From Melghiribacillus thermohalophilus (lineage in GTDB: Bacteria; Bacillota; Bacilli; Bacillales; Alkalibacillaceae): a DNA stretch of 64,000 nucleotides. Positions 44,253 through 52,490 of the stretch are shown in pieces. A program made the translations under genes and the position numbers. The DNA lies in contig NZ_SMAN01000002.1 of NCBI RefSeq assembly GCF_004342905.1, positions 167,081 to 231,080 on the forward strand, read 5' to 3'. How positions within the stretch are numbered: the first letter of the stretch is position 1; every line of letters starts with the position of its first letter. Below the pieces are notes generated by a model. The model was not told where the DNA came from. It saw nothing but the letters and a program-made list of their open reading frames with translations, and did not search any database.

Positions 44253-45677
44253 TTGCCCAATGCTTCAAAAAAGTCATTGGCTCTCCTGTCGATTCTCATT
44301 TTAACGTTGACTGCTCTCATAGCAGGAGGAGTCACATTAGCTTTATTAACAGATGCTGAAACCAACAGCGGTAGTGAAGTGACAGCGGGAACCATTGATT
44401 TAACGGCGAAACGGGATCATGGTGATTATGTGCCGGGTCCAATGTTTTACCCCGATTCACTCGATCCGGATGGCAATCATCCTTACGACAGAGAGGAAAT
44501 TAATCCAAGTGGTGAGTCGATTGGCGGATGGGCTCCTGGAGATCATGTCCAGCGCACCATGATTGTCACCAATGAAGGTTCCCTGGATGCGAAAATCACC
44601 GGAATTAGAGCAAACGTACGGGAATCGTATACCCAAAATCTCCAGTCAGGAGGCAGCCATACTGTAACAGGATTGACTTCTGGTGAAGCCTACGAAGAGT
44701 TTATTCAAAAGGCAAATGTCGTGGTATCCATTCCGGATCAGGAACTGCTTCTTTACGAAGGTCCGCTGGCTGATCTGATTTTTGAAAATGAGGATGAATT
44801 TGCTGCTACCATCAATCAGCCTGTTGTTCAGGGAACAATACCTCCGTTTGAACCGGGACCACTTAATATTACCTTTGATGTCACGCTGGACCGTTCGGCT
44901 GGGAACCGTCTTCAGGGCCAAAACTTTATTTTTGATTTCGGCTTCTATGCCGAGCAGGTTACCAATAATGAAGACGGCGAGCAAGAACCTGAAGAAGGTG
45001 TTGCCAGCGGAATGATTTATGATGCGTTAAATGGGGATGGTCTTGGCGGATTTCTGATGCAGTTCAGAGAAGGGGAAGATACTCAGTCTGGAGAAGTTGT
45101 TGCAAGCACCACGACAAACGAAGATGGCAGCTACAGCATCAGTCTTCCGGCAGGCACGTATACGGCTGAAGTGAGCGGGGATGGCTACATTACAAATTAC
45201 TTCACCGTACAGGTTGAGGCTGATACTGAAACCCCGAATCAAAATGCAGCATTATCCCCGGTTTTAAGTGAAACCCAGACCAGGATTGTTCTGACATGGG
45301 GAGAGACACCGAGGGATTTAGATTCCCATTTAACCGGTCCTACATCTGATGGAGGAACTTTCCATATTTATTACGGCAATAAAGAATACTGGGAAAATGG
45401 AGAACTGGTTGCAAAGCTGGATTTTGATGATACAAATAGCTATGGACCTGAGACCACGACGGTCACCATCAATCATATGCTGGATGGAGACTACACGTTT
45501 TATGTTCATAACTGGTCAGGAGAAGCCCCTATAACAACGTCCAATGCTGTGGTGAAGGTATTCCAGGGAAGTCAGCAGGTAGCGAGCTACAATGTTCCGA
45601 CTGAAGGAGAAGGGCGATACTGGGATGTATTAAAAATCAGTGAAGGACAAATTATTCCAATCAACCATATTCGTTAA
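44253..45677 (+). CDS. SipW-type secreted multidomain matrix protein
   Basis: 474 residues. The signal SLALLSILILTLTALIAGGVTLALLTDAETNSGSEVTAGTIDL is of the SipW-cognate class. A TasA-like domain follows (WAPGDHVQRTMIVTNEGSLDAKITGI; to about residue 240). Then come a carboxypeptidase-regulatory/CnaB-like fold (SGMIYDALNGDGLGGF to SLPAGTYTAEVSGDGYI; about 252-325) and a YfaP/DUF2135-like module (IVLTWGETPRDLDSHLTGP, FHIYYGNK; about 350-474). TTG 44253 follows GGAGGCGAG by 7 bases. Probable fibre-associated or adhesive matrix component. Domain names are from memory. Confidence 0.82.
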   Translation: MPNASKKSLALLSILILTLTALIAGGVTLALLTDAETNSGSEVTAGTIDLTAKRDHGDYVPGPMFYPDSLDPDGNHPYDREEINPSGESIGGWAPGDHVQRTMIVTNEGSLDAKITGIRANVRESYTQNLQSGGSHTVTGLTSGEAYEEFIQKANVVVSIPDQELLLYEGPLADLIFENEDEFAATINQPVVQGTIPPFEPGPLNITFDVTLDRSAGNRLQGQNFIFDFGFYAEQVTNNEDGEQEPEEGVASGMIYDALNGDGLGGFLMQFREGEDTQSGEVVASTTTNEDGSYSISLPAGTYTAEVSGDGYITNYFTVQVEADTETPNQNAALSPVLSETQTRIVLTWGETPRDLDSHLTGPTSDGGTFHIYYGNKEYWENGELVAKLDFDDTNSYGPETTTVTINHMLDGDYTFYVHNWSGEAPITTSNAVVKVFQGSQQVASYNVPTEGEGRYWDVLKISEGQIIPINHIR

Positions 45678-45758
45678 GCAGCCGTGAAACGGATTATGGA
45701 TTCATCTTCACAAAGTTTGCATGAAAGAACGTGAGGAACTTGTTAGAAGCATATAATC

Positions 45759-45793
45759 AAAAACGCCTGGGCATTTATCATCCAGGCGTTTTT
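45759..45793. terminator. Bidirectional terminator
   Basis: Stem AAAAACGCCTGG / CCAGGCGTTTTT with an 11-base loop, T runs on both strands. It separates the matrix cluster from the convergent MFS gene. Confidence 0.92.
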
Positions 45794-45874
45794 GCATTGC
45801 AATCATGCCGGTTTGTTTCTTATGGAAGCACTATTAGACCGAAGAATACATTTTAAAGAGCCAGGAGAAAACTG

Positions 45875-47299
45875 TTATGAGGTAGCCTGCTTTTCTCCTG
45901 GTTTTCCTGATTGAATAAAGAAGGATAAAATCCATCCCGCAATCGCGAGAATTCCTGCCACAATAAAGGATACGTTTACGCCATGGAGGGCCCCCTGAAC
46001 TCCCTGTTCAGGGATTGCCCGTGTGGTCATGACGGAAACGAGCAGGGCAGTGCCAATAGCCCCTGCCATTTGCCGAAACGTATTGTTCATGGCTGTTCCA
46101 TGGGGCATAAGTCGCCTTGGCAGTTCATTTAAACCCGCTGTTGTCACCGGCATCATCACCATCGCAATCCCAAACATCCGGGCAGCATTCACCACGGTCA
46201 GGTAAAGGAAAGTTGTATCGTCTGTTAAGTTTGAAAACATAAACGTGGTTATAACGACAATCAGTAAACCAATAATTGATAAATATCGGGCTCCAAATTT
46301 ATCAAACAGCCGGCCAGTGATCGGGTTCATTAACCCCATCAAAATAGCACCCGGCAAAAGCATGAGGCCGGATTCAAGCGGTGTAAACCCGAGCATATCC
46401 TGCATCATGATCGGCAAAATAACCGCTCCCCCAATCATGGACATAAATGCAATCATGCCAATAGCTGTGGTAAGGGTGAACACTTTGTATTGAAAAATGC
46501 GGAATTCCAGAATTGGCTGCTTCAGTTTTAGCTGGCGGATGATAAACCACACAAGTGTGATCGTTCCGATGATTAATGAAATGATAACGTTTTGATTTGC
46601 GAATCCTGTATCCGGATTGCCGGCAATACTGAAACCGTACAGCAGTCCACCAAACCCGAGGGTGGATAACATAATAGACGGTACATCCACTTTCGGGAAG
46701 GTGCGCTCGGTTACATTTTTTAAAATAAAGTAGGCGATGATGAGATCGATGACGGCTATTGGCAGCACGACATAAAATACACTTTGCCAGGGGAAATGTT
46801 CCACCAGGTAGCCGGACAATGTCGGCCCGATAGCAGGGGCAAAAGCAATGACAAGACCAAACATCCCCATCGCGGAGCCCCTTTTATCAACCGGATAAAC
46901 AAGGAACATAATCGTTTGCATGAGGGGCATCATAATGCCGGCTCCTGCAGCCTGGAGAATCCTTCCTGAAATGAGAACTTCAAATGTGGGTGCAATCGAA
47001 CTGATCAATGTTCCAAGGGCGAAAGATCCCATCGCTGTTAAAAATAATCCTCTTGTGGTGAAACGTTCAATGAGAAAAGCAGTAATCGGAATCATTATCC
47101 CGTTTACCAGCATAAAAATCGATTGAAGCCATTGAGCGGCGGCGTAATTAATATGTAGGGATTCTGCGATTTTCGGCAGGGCTGTTCCCAGCAGCGTCTG
47201 ATTCAAAATGGCTACGAATGCACCGGAAATCAGTACTGCCATAAGCGGCCCCCGTTTAATGTTCGGTTGGTTTTCTTCCTCATATGTTACTTTTTCCAT
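45875..47299 (-). CDS. DHA2-family MFS drug exporter
   Basis: Membrane protein of 474 residues with 14 predicted helices, of the EmrB/QacA/LmrB type. AILNQTLLGTALPKIAESLHINYAAAQWLQSIFMLV near residue 32 is the DHA2 motif D region. AAGAGIMMPLMQTIMFLVYP and FGLVIAFAPAIGPTLSGYLV (motif C) follow. Proton-coupled export of hydrophobic cations or lipophilic compounds is usual. ATG 47299 or 47302 is possible; AGAAGG lies upstream. No regulator gene is adjacent. The substrate is unknown. Confidence 0.88.
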   Translation of the reverse strand: MEKVTYEEENQPNIKRGPLMAVLISGAFVAILNQTLLGTALPKIAESLHINYAAAQWLQSIFMLVNGIMIPITAFLIERFTTRGLFLTAMGSFALGTLISSIAPTFEVLISGRILQAAGAGIMMPLMQTIMFLVYPVDKRGSAMGMFGLVIAFAPAIGPTLSGYLVEHFPWQSVFYVVLPIAVIDLIIAYFILKNVTERTFPKVDVPSIMLSTLGFGGLLYGFSIAGNPDTGFANQNVIISLIIGTITLVWFIIRQLKLKQPILEFRIFQYKVFTLTTAIGMIAFMSMIGGAVILPIMMQDMLGFTPLESGLMLLPGAILMGLMNPITGRLFDKFGARYLSIIGLLIVVITTFMFSNLTDDTTFLYLTVVNAARMFGIAMVMMPVTTAGLNELPRRLMPHGTAMNNTFRQMAGAIGTALLVSVMTTRAIPEQGVQGALHGVNVSFIVAGILAIAGWILSFFIQSGKPGEKQATS

Positions 47300-47411
47300 C
47301 ATGAAACCTTCTCTCTTTTTTTGTCGCTAACAATATATCATACCAAAATTCTTTAGATTTGCGAAATAAATTGACTGAGCCATAGGAAATCACCATAGTC
47401 CTCCTCTGACA
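47300..47411. other. MFS gene upstream region
   Basis: Just over 100 bases containing the MFS ribosome-binding site and presumably its promoter, directly abutting array 3. Confidence 0.35.
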
Positions 47412-47836
47412 GCCCATGATGGGTGTGTGAAGGCTCAACGTATATGGCTTACGGCCCAATATGAGAGGGTAATGGCCCAACGTTGTTGCAGACAGCCCAA
47501 GTTGAGAGGGTAATGGCCCAACGTTTGTTGCAGACAGCCCATGATGGGTGTGTGAAGGCCCAACATATATGGCTTACGGCCCAATATGAGTGGGTAATGG
47601 CCCAACATTTGTTGTAGACGGCCCAAGTTGAGAGGGTAATGGCCCAACGTTTGTTGCAGACAGCCCATGATGGGTGTGTGAAGGCTCAACGTATATGGCT
47701 TACGGCCCAATATGAGTGGGTAATGGCCCAACATTTGTAGTAGACGGCCCAAGTTGAGAGGGTAATGGCCCAACGTTTGTTGCAGACGGCCCATAGTGGG
47801 TGCGAGATGGCCCAAAGATCCTGGCTGCCAGTCCAT
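47412..47836. repeat. 21-bp tandem array 3 (about 21 units, GGCCCAA core, about 126-bp super-period)
   Basis: GCCCAA or a variant (GCCCAT, GCTCAA, GTCCAT) begins at 47412, 47433, 47454, 47475, 47495, 47516 and then every 21 bases to 47831; only one interval is 20. The core is that of array 2 but the 14-base inter-core sequences differ. Six-unit blocks repeat: the unit with GTATATGGCTTACG (or CATATATGGCTTACG) begins at 47433, 47558 and 47684. Some units contain CCCATGATGGG. It lies between the divergent MFS and lipase genes. Confidence 0.96.
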
Positions 47837-48056
47837 AATAGGTGCGTGAATCCGAACAATGCTGTACTCGTAACCTCAAACTTTTCTCGCATTTAAAAAC
47901 ATCCTTCTATTTTCTTATTTTTACCATAAAATGACATAAAACAGAATTTAGCTTAGTAAGATTAAATGAATACAGATTCAATTGTATTCAATCACCAGCG
48001 ACGGAAAACGAATGCTGGTGGCCATATTACAGTCAATGGGACGGAGGGGAGAATGG
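47837..48056. other. Lipase-gene upstream region
   Basis: About 220 bases between array 3 and the secreted hydrolase start. It should hold that gene's promoter. No further feature is supported. Confidence 0.35.
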
Positions 48057-49718
48057 TTGAATAAGAAGAAAGTTTTTGGCTCATTTTTGTTGGCCTTTTT
48101 ATGGGCAGTCGGATTTCTGGTCATTCATTTTTCTGAAGATGCCAGTGCAGCAAAAGCAGGCGTCAAGCCACCTGAAGCGGTCAATGGAGATGTCTCCATC
48201 GCAGGAAAAGTCGGGAATGACAATGACGAAACACCTGGAGAATGGTATATTGGAGAACAGCCTACTAATCCGAAAGAAAATGCCCCTGTACTTTTATTTG
48301 TTCAAGGGTTAAACAGTACAGCACAGGTATGGTGGGAAGACAACGATATGTACCAGACAGCCGTGAATGCCGGCTACCAGACGGCATTCCTACAGCTTTA
48401 TGACGCCGGAGGGGCTTCTGCAGATATGTGGGATAACGGCCAGCTACTTGCTGAAAAAATTGTAGAAATTTATAACTATTTTGATCAGACGCCGTTGACA
48501 ATTGTTGCCCACAGTAAAGGTGGAGTGGATACACAGACTGCACTTGCTTATTACGATGCATGGCCATACGTGAATCGCGTGATTACACTTTCCAGTCCTC
48601 ATCATGGTTCAGAATTGGCTGACCTGGCGTACAGTTCCTGGGCCGGCTGGCTAGCAGATCTTTTAGGAGGGCAGGGAGAAGGAACCTACTCCCTTCAGAC
48701 GGCGTATATGCAGGATTTTCGCGCAACGATCGACGCCATGCCCGAAGCCTATTATAACGATTACTATACAATGGCCGGCACCGACTGGGGTTCCATGTTT
48801 TCCTCCCTGTGGATGGGGGGCGTCTATTTAAGCCAGTATGGAGATAATGATGGGGCTGTGACCGTTGCCAGCAGCCGTTTGCCCGGCGGAGAGGAAATTG
48901 CTGTTGGAGACTGGAACCATACTATGATCAGAACAGGTGAAACATTTCCGGTCTTTGAACCTTATCTGGGCGTGAATCATCTGGCACAGGCCAGGATATC
49001 TGAAGTGAAATCCAGTAACTCCGTAGATGTTTTAACCAGTAAAAAGCCGGTGTTTACTCCAGGGAGCGAAAAGGAAGTGATGGAGACTAATCCAGACACG
49101 GATTTATGGATACACGGCGGCGAATTGGACTCTGGAGAAAATGGTATTCAAGTAGCGGTTGAAGATGAGGTGAAAGAACTGCGGGTCAACCTTCTAACTT
49201 CAAAGAAACCCCGTAATATATACTGGGTAGATCCATCCGGCAAGCAGATCGCAGCAGAAGTGGAAACGGGAGCAGACCACACAGGAATATTTCATGAGGC
49301 CGCTTATCAAGGAGTTCAGCTGAAAAATCCTCAACCTGGTGAATGGACATTAAGAGTGGATGCAGAAGGAAAAGATGCCTATTTGTTAGTTGCCGAATAT
49401 GTGACTGATCTGGGAATTGATCTGAATATGAAGAGAACAGTGCAACAGGCAGAACAGGGATTGAAGCAAAAACAGCTGGAAACTCGGATTAATATAAATG
49501 ACAGGAAAATTGATCAACAATCCCTGACATTCACTTATAAAATCAATAAAGAATCAAGTCCGAGTGTTGTAAAATCCCTTCCTCAACAAGCGAAATCAGG
49601 GTTGAATCACCTTATCACACTGGAGGAAGCTGAGCACATATATAATGTGACCGTAGAAATCGAAGGTAAGACAAAGGATGGCTATCTGTTTAAACGTACG
49701 ATTGTGAAGAGTTTTTAA
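48057..49718 (+). CDS. Secreted lipase-like alpha/beta hydrolase
   Basis: 553 residues. Signal peptide from KKKVFGSFLLAFLWAVGFLVIHFSEDASAAKA, then an alpha/beta-hydrolase domain: oxyanion strand PVLLFVQGLNSTAQVWW, nucleophile Ser about 153 in IVAHSKGGVDTQ, Asp about 265 in GDNDGAVTV, His about 286 in DWNHTMI, and SSPHHGSELADLAYS. This resembles secreted triacylglycerol lipases. The last 230 residues contain a beta-sandwich-like domain (NPQPGEWTLRVDAEGKDAYLLVAEY). TTG 48057 is chosen because GGAGGGGAG is close upstream and the signal peptide starts there; an in-frame ATG at 47982 would mask it. Confidence 0.85.
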   Translation: MNKKKVFGSFLLAFLWAVGFLVIHFSEDASAAKAGVKPPEAVNGDVSIAGKVGNDNDETPGEWYIGEQPTNPKENAPVLLFVQGLNSTAQVWWEDNDMYQTAVNAGYQTAFLQLYDAGGASADMWDNGQLLAEKIVEIYNYFDQTPLTIVAHSKGGVDTQTALAYYDAWPYVNRVITLSSPHHGSELADLAYSSWAGWLADLLGGQGEGTYSLQTAYMQDFRATIDAMPEAYYNDYYTMAGTDWGSMFSSLWMGGVYLSQYGDNDGAVTVASSRLPGGEEIAVGDWNHTMIRTGETFPVFEPYLGVNHLAQARISEVKSSNSVDVLTSKKPVFTPGSEKEVMETNPDTDLWIHGGELDSGENGIQVAVEDEVKELRVNLLTSKKPRNIYWVDPSGKQIAAEVETGADHTGIFHEAAYQGVQLKNPQPGEWTLRVDAEGKDAYLLVAEYVTDLGIDLNMKRTVQQAEQGLKQKQLETRININDRKIDQQSLTFTYKINKESSPSVVKSLPQQAKSGLNHLITLEEAEHIYNVTVEIEGKTKDGYLFKRTIVKSF

Positions 49719-49730
49719 GTAGCGAAAACA

Positions 49731-49756
49731 AAAAAGACCCTTTGAGGGTCTTTTTT
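49731..49756 (+). terminator. Terminator after the lipase-like gene
   Basis: Ten-bp stem AAAAAGACCC / GGGTCTTTTT with loop TTTGA and six T residues. Confidence 0.93.
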
Positions 49757-50322
49757 GTTTGAAAGTGAAAGAACAAGGAGGAAGATAGGCAGCATACAGC
49801 TGCCACACTTATGCAAAATTATGTATGACCTGAAAAGGTATGTCAGCATAGTAAATGACAGTGCCGGCAAAGACAGGATTTATAAAGAATGGCATGTCAT
49901 CGAATGAAAAGAAAGATGGATGTCTTTGTCGAACTGTATTCAATTTAAAGTTATTATATCGAATTAAGTCGAAATAGTAAATGAGCAAAATGTCTGAAAA
50001 TTCTAAAACCATTTATAGGAAAAAATACCCATATATGAAATGGAAGTTGAATGGGACTGAGTGTCTGAAAATCGTCAGGGATATTAAGAAAAGAGGGATA
50101 TTAGAAGATCTGGCAAAATGCAAAGACTTTGTTTCATCAAGCGTGTCAAAAAAGGGAGGTTCTTGAATTCAAGGAATTGAACTGACATTTATATCGGAAG
50201 TCCTTTCACTAAAATCAGAAGCTTTTTCGGCAAAAATCTACGGGTGACAGGAACCCTGAATATGGTAGAATATAGTTTAATATATGTTTGATGGATGTGC
50301 GAAACAGGAGGGGAAGTCAGTC
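49757..50322. other. Region with possible gene remnants
   Basis: About 560 bases. A 61-codon frame at 49981-50166 (YMKWKLNGTECLKIVRDIKKRG) and a 28-codon frame at 49821 (RYVSIVNDSAGKDRIYKEWHVIE) read like protein but have no ribosome-binding sites and occur in different frames. They may be pieces of a decayed gene. The C26-gene promoter is probably TATAGT near 50270. Confidence 0.3.
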
Positions 50323-51048
50323 ATGAGGCCGTTAATTGGAATCACCACTTCCATGGAAGCTGAAGAAGATCGTTCGTTCGTAGGAAAAGATAATGTTCAA
50401 GCCATCGTCCTTGCAGGGGGGACACCGCTGCTATTGCCAAATCTTACAGATGATGAGCGGATCAAGCAGTATGCAGAACTCCTGGACGGTTTATATGTCA
50501 CCGGAGGGTATGATATTGACCCAACCCTGTTTGGGGAAGAGCCCCATCCGGAGCTAGGCATTATTACACCTACCCGGGACCGTTTTGAAACCGCATTAAT
50601 CCGGGAGCTATTAAAAAAAGATAAGCCTATACTCGCTGTATGCCGCGGGTGCCAGATTTTAAACATTGCTGCAGGGGGGGATATGTATCAGGACATCTAC
50701 TCCCAGATTGACGGAGAATTATTGCAGCACAGTCAGCATGCACCAAAGGGGCACGGTTCCCATTATGTTCTGGTTGAATCCGATTCGCTGTTACAACGGA
50801 TTACTGGGGAAGCCCGTCTTCGGGTTAATAGCCGCCACCACCAGGCCAATCGCCGGATTCCATCGGGGTTTATGGTAAGCGGCACAGCCAGTGATGGAGT
50901 CATTGAAGCGATCGAAAGCCAGGAACATGCCTTTGTTCTGGGGCTGCAGTGGCATCCAGAAAATATGGCCGCAGCGGGTGATGAAGCATCCAAAAAAATT
51001 TATCAGGTCTTTATTGATGCATGCAATCAGCAGAGGAGGAGTGGTTGA
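50323..51048 (+). CDS. Class I glutamine-amidotransferase-like hydrolase (peptidase C26)
   Basis: Gamma-glutamyl hydrolase of the PuuD/C26 type, 241 residues. LYVTGGYDIDPTLFGEEPHP (about 61), nucleophile Cys in ILAVCRGCQILNIAAGGDMYQD (about 105) and the His-Glu pair in LGLQWHPENM near the C-terminus are all present. Substrates in the family are gamma-glutamyl compounds such as gamma-glutamyl-GABA. AGGAGGGG precedes ATG 50323. The TGA overlaps the ATG of the dipeptidase gene (TGATG). With an Opp importer nearby, the likely role is use of gamma-glutamyl or wall peptides. Confidence 0.88.
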   Translation: MRPLIGITTSMEAEEDRSFVGKDNVQAIVLAGGTPLLLPNLTDDERIKQYAELLDGLYVTGGYDIDPTLFGEEPHPELGIITPTRDRFETALIRELLKKDKPILAVCRGCQILNIAAGGDMYQDIYSQIDGELLQHSQHAPKGHGSHYVLVESDSLLQRITGEARLRVNSRHHQANRRIPSGFMVSGTASDGVIEAIESQEHAFVLGLQWHPENMAAAGDEASKKIYQVFIDACNQQRRSG

Positions 51049-51998
51049 TGATCATTATAGACACCCATTGTGATGCTTTACTCAGGCTCCAACTGGCCAA
51101 AAGGGGGAAGCCTTACGGGAAAAATCCCCTTTCTTTCCGAGATGACAGCCAAATTGAAACCAGTGTGAAAAGACTTAAAAAAGGGAATGTGAAGGTGCAA
51201 TTTTTTGCGATTTTCGTGGATCCGGACATTCCGGATAATCAAAAATGGCAGCATGCAATCGAACAAATCGATTTATTTTATGAGGAAGTGCTCGGGAATC
51301 CAGAAATGAAACATATTCGTTCCTGGGAGGACTTTGATCGCCTGCAGGAAGGGGAAATCGGTGCACTATTAACCCTGGAGGGAGCGGATGCCTTTGGCAA
51401 TGACATCAGCAAGTTGAGACATTTGTACCGCCTGGGCGTGATGTCTATTGGTTTAACCTGGAATCATGCCAATCTCTGTGCCGATGGCGCCGGTGAACCG
51501 AGGGGAGGAGGCCTGACACTGCTCGGAAAGGAAGTCGTCCGATTAAATAATGAGCATCAAATATTAACTGATGTTTCCCATTTGAGCGTAAAAGGATTCT
51601 GGGATGTGATGGAGCTGGCGGACTATCCTTTTGCCAGCCATTCCAACGCAAAAGCACTGTGTAATCATCCCCGAAATCTGGATGATAGCCAGGTGAGGGC
51701 CATGTTTGACAAAGGCGGCATGATCCATGTTGTTTTTAATCCGCCATTTATCAACGAAGGACAAAAGAAAGCTTCGATTGATGATTTAATCCGACATATC
51801 GATCACCTCTGCTCCCTGGGGGGAGTCAGACAAATTGGATTTGGCTCAGATTTTGACGGAATCTCTTATTACGTGAAAGGACTGGAACACGCCGGTAAGT
51901 ATCAGAATCTCATCAATGAATTGCTGAAATATTACAAAGAAGAAGAGGTCAAAGGGTTTGCGTACCAAAACTTTTTGCGCAACCGTCCTTCAATGTGA
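51048..51998 (+). CDS. Membrane-dipeptidase-family (M19) zinc dipeptidase
   Basis: 316 residues. Metal ligands: DTHCD at residues 5-9, Glu in LLTLEGADAFG (about 110), His in DVSHLS and FASHSNAK, and Asp in GFGSDFDGI (about 265). M19 enzymes cleave dipeptides, often with a D-residue at the second position. GAGGAGG lies 8 bases before ATG 51048. Translationally coupled to the C26 gene. Its stop is one base from the end of the convergent membrane-protein gene. Confidence 0.9.
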   Translation: MIIIDTHCDALLRLQLAKRGKPYGKNPLSFRDDSQIETSVKRLKKGNVKVQFFAIFVDPDIPDNQKWQHAIEQIDLFYEEVLGNPEMKHIRSWEDFDRLQEGEIGALLTLEGADAFGNDISKLRHLYRLGVMSIGLTWNHANLCADGAGEPRGGGLTLLGKEVVRLNNEHQILTDVSHLSVKGFWDVMELADYPFASHSNAKALCNHPRNLDDSQVRAMFDKGGMIHVVFNPPFINEGQKKASIDDLIRHIDHLCSLGGVRQIGFGSDFDGISYYVKGLEHAGKYQNLINELLKYYKEEEVKGFAYQNFLRNRPSM

Positions 51999-51999
51999 T

Positions 52000-52356
52000 T
52001 TATAAAGAGAACAAAAATGAAATGATTAAAAGGATGAGTCCGCTCCATAATGTCGGGGCTGTCATAGAGAACCTGCGAGTTTCATGAAAACGGGCAGGTT
52101 CCTTTTTTTCTATTTCATCTGCCATCCGGCCGGTTTTGCTCGTGATTTTTAAAAAATAGTTAAAGTTGGCTATAAAAGCCGAAAAAAATCTACCCTGAAT
52201 GATCAGCATGACCCCGCCGGCAACTAAAAGAACCATGGATATTGTAAAGATGGTATTGCCGAAATAGACTAGATGAAATGAAGGATAGATGAAGTAGGTC
52301 ATCACTAATGCGATAAGCATTGAAACAGAAAATATCCATACCTGTTTTCGCAGCAT
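52000..52356 (-). CDS. Small membrane protein, DUF3899-like
   Basis: 118 residues with two N-terminal helices (VWIFSVSMLIALVMTYFIY and IFTISMVLLVAGGVMLIIQG), a conserved-looking FFSAFIANFNYFLK stretch, a charged middle (ADEIEKKEPARFHETRR) and a third C-terminal helix. The plan is that of the DUF3899 family in bacilli; this is from memory. It converges on the M19 gene. Function unknown. Confidence 0.65.
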   Translation of the reverse strand: MLRKQVWIFSVSMLIALVMTYFIYPSFHLVYFGNTIFTISMVLLVAGGVMLIIQGRFFSAFIANFNYFLKITSKTGRMADEIEKKEPARFHETRRFSMTAPTLWSGLILLIISFLFSL

Positions 52357-52490
52357 GGGCTGCCCTCCCGAAACCGTATTTGCTACTATTATAAATCAAT
52401 CAAACGAAAACACTATGGAAAAGCTTCGAAAGTTATGATAAATTATTTAAAAAATATTCTTTAAATTCAAAATAGGGGGAAAATACCTGG

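Noticed and set aside
47435..47892. Frames over array 3 with GHYPLNLGRL-type repeats
   Set aside because: Repeat-derived, no start signal, no non-repetitive domain.
49981..50166. 61-codon frame
   Set aside because: Protein-like but without ribosome-binding site or promoter; noted only as a possible remnant.
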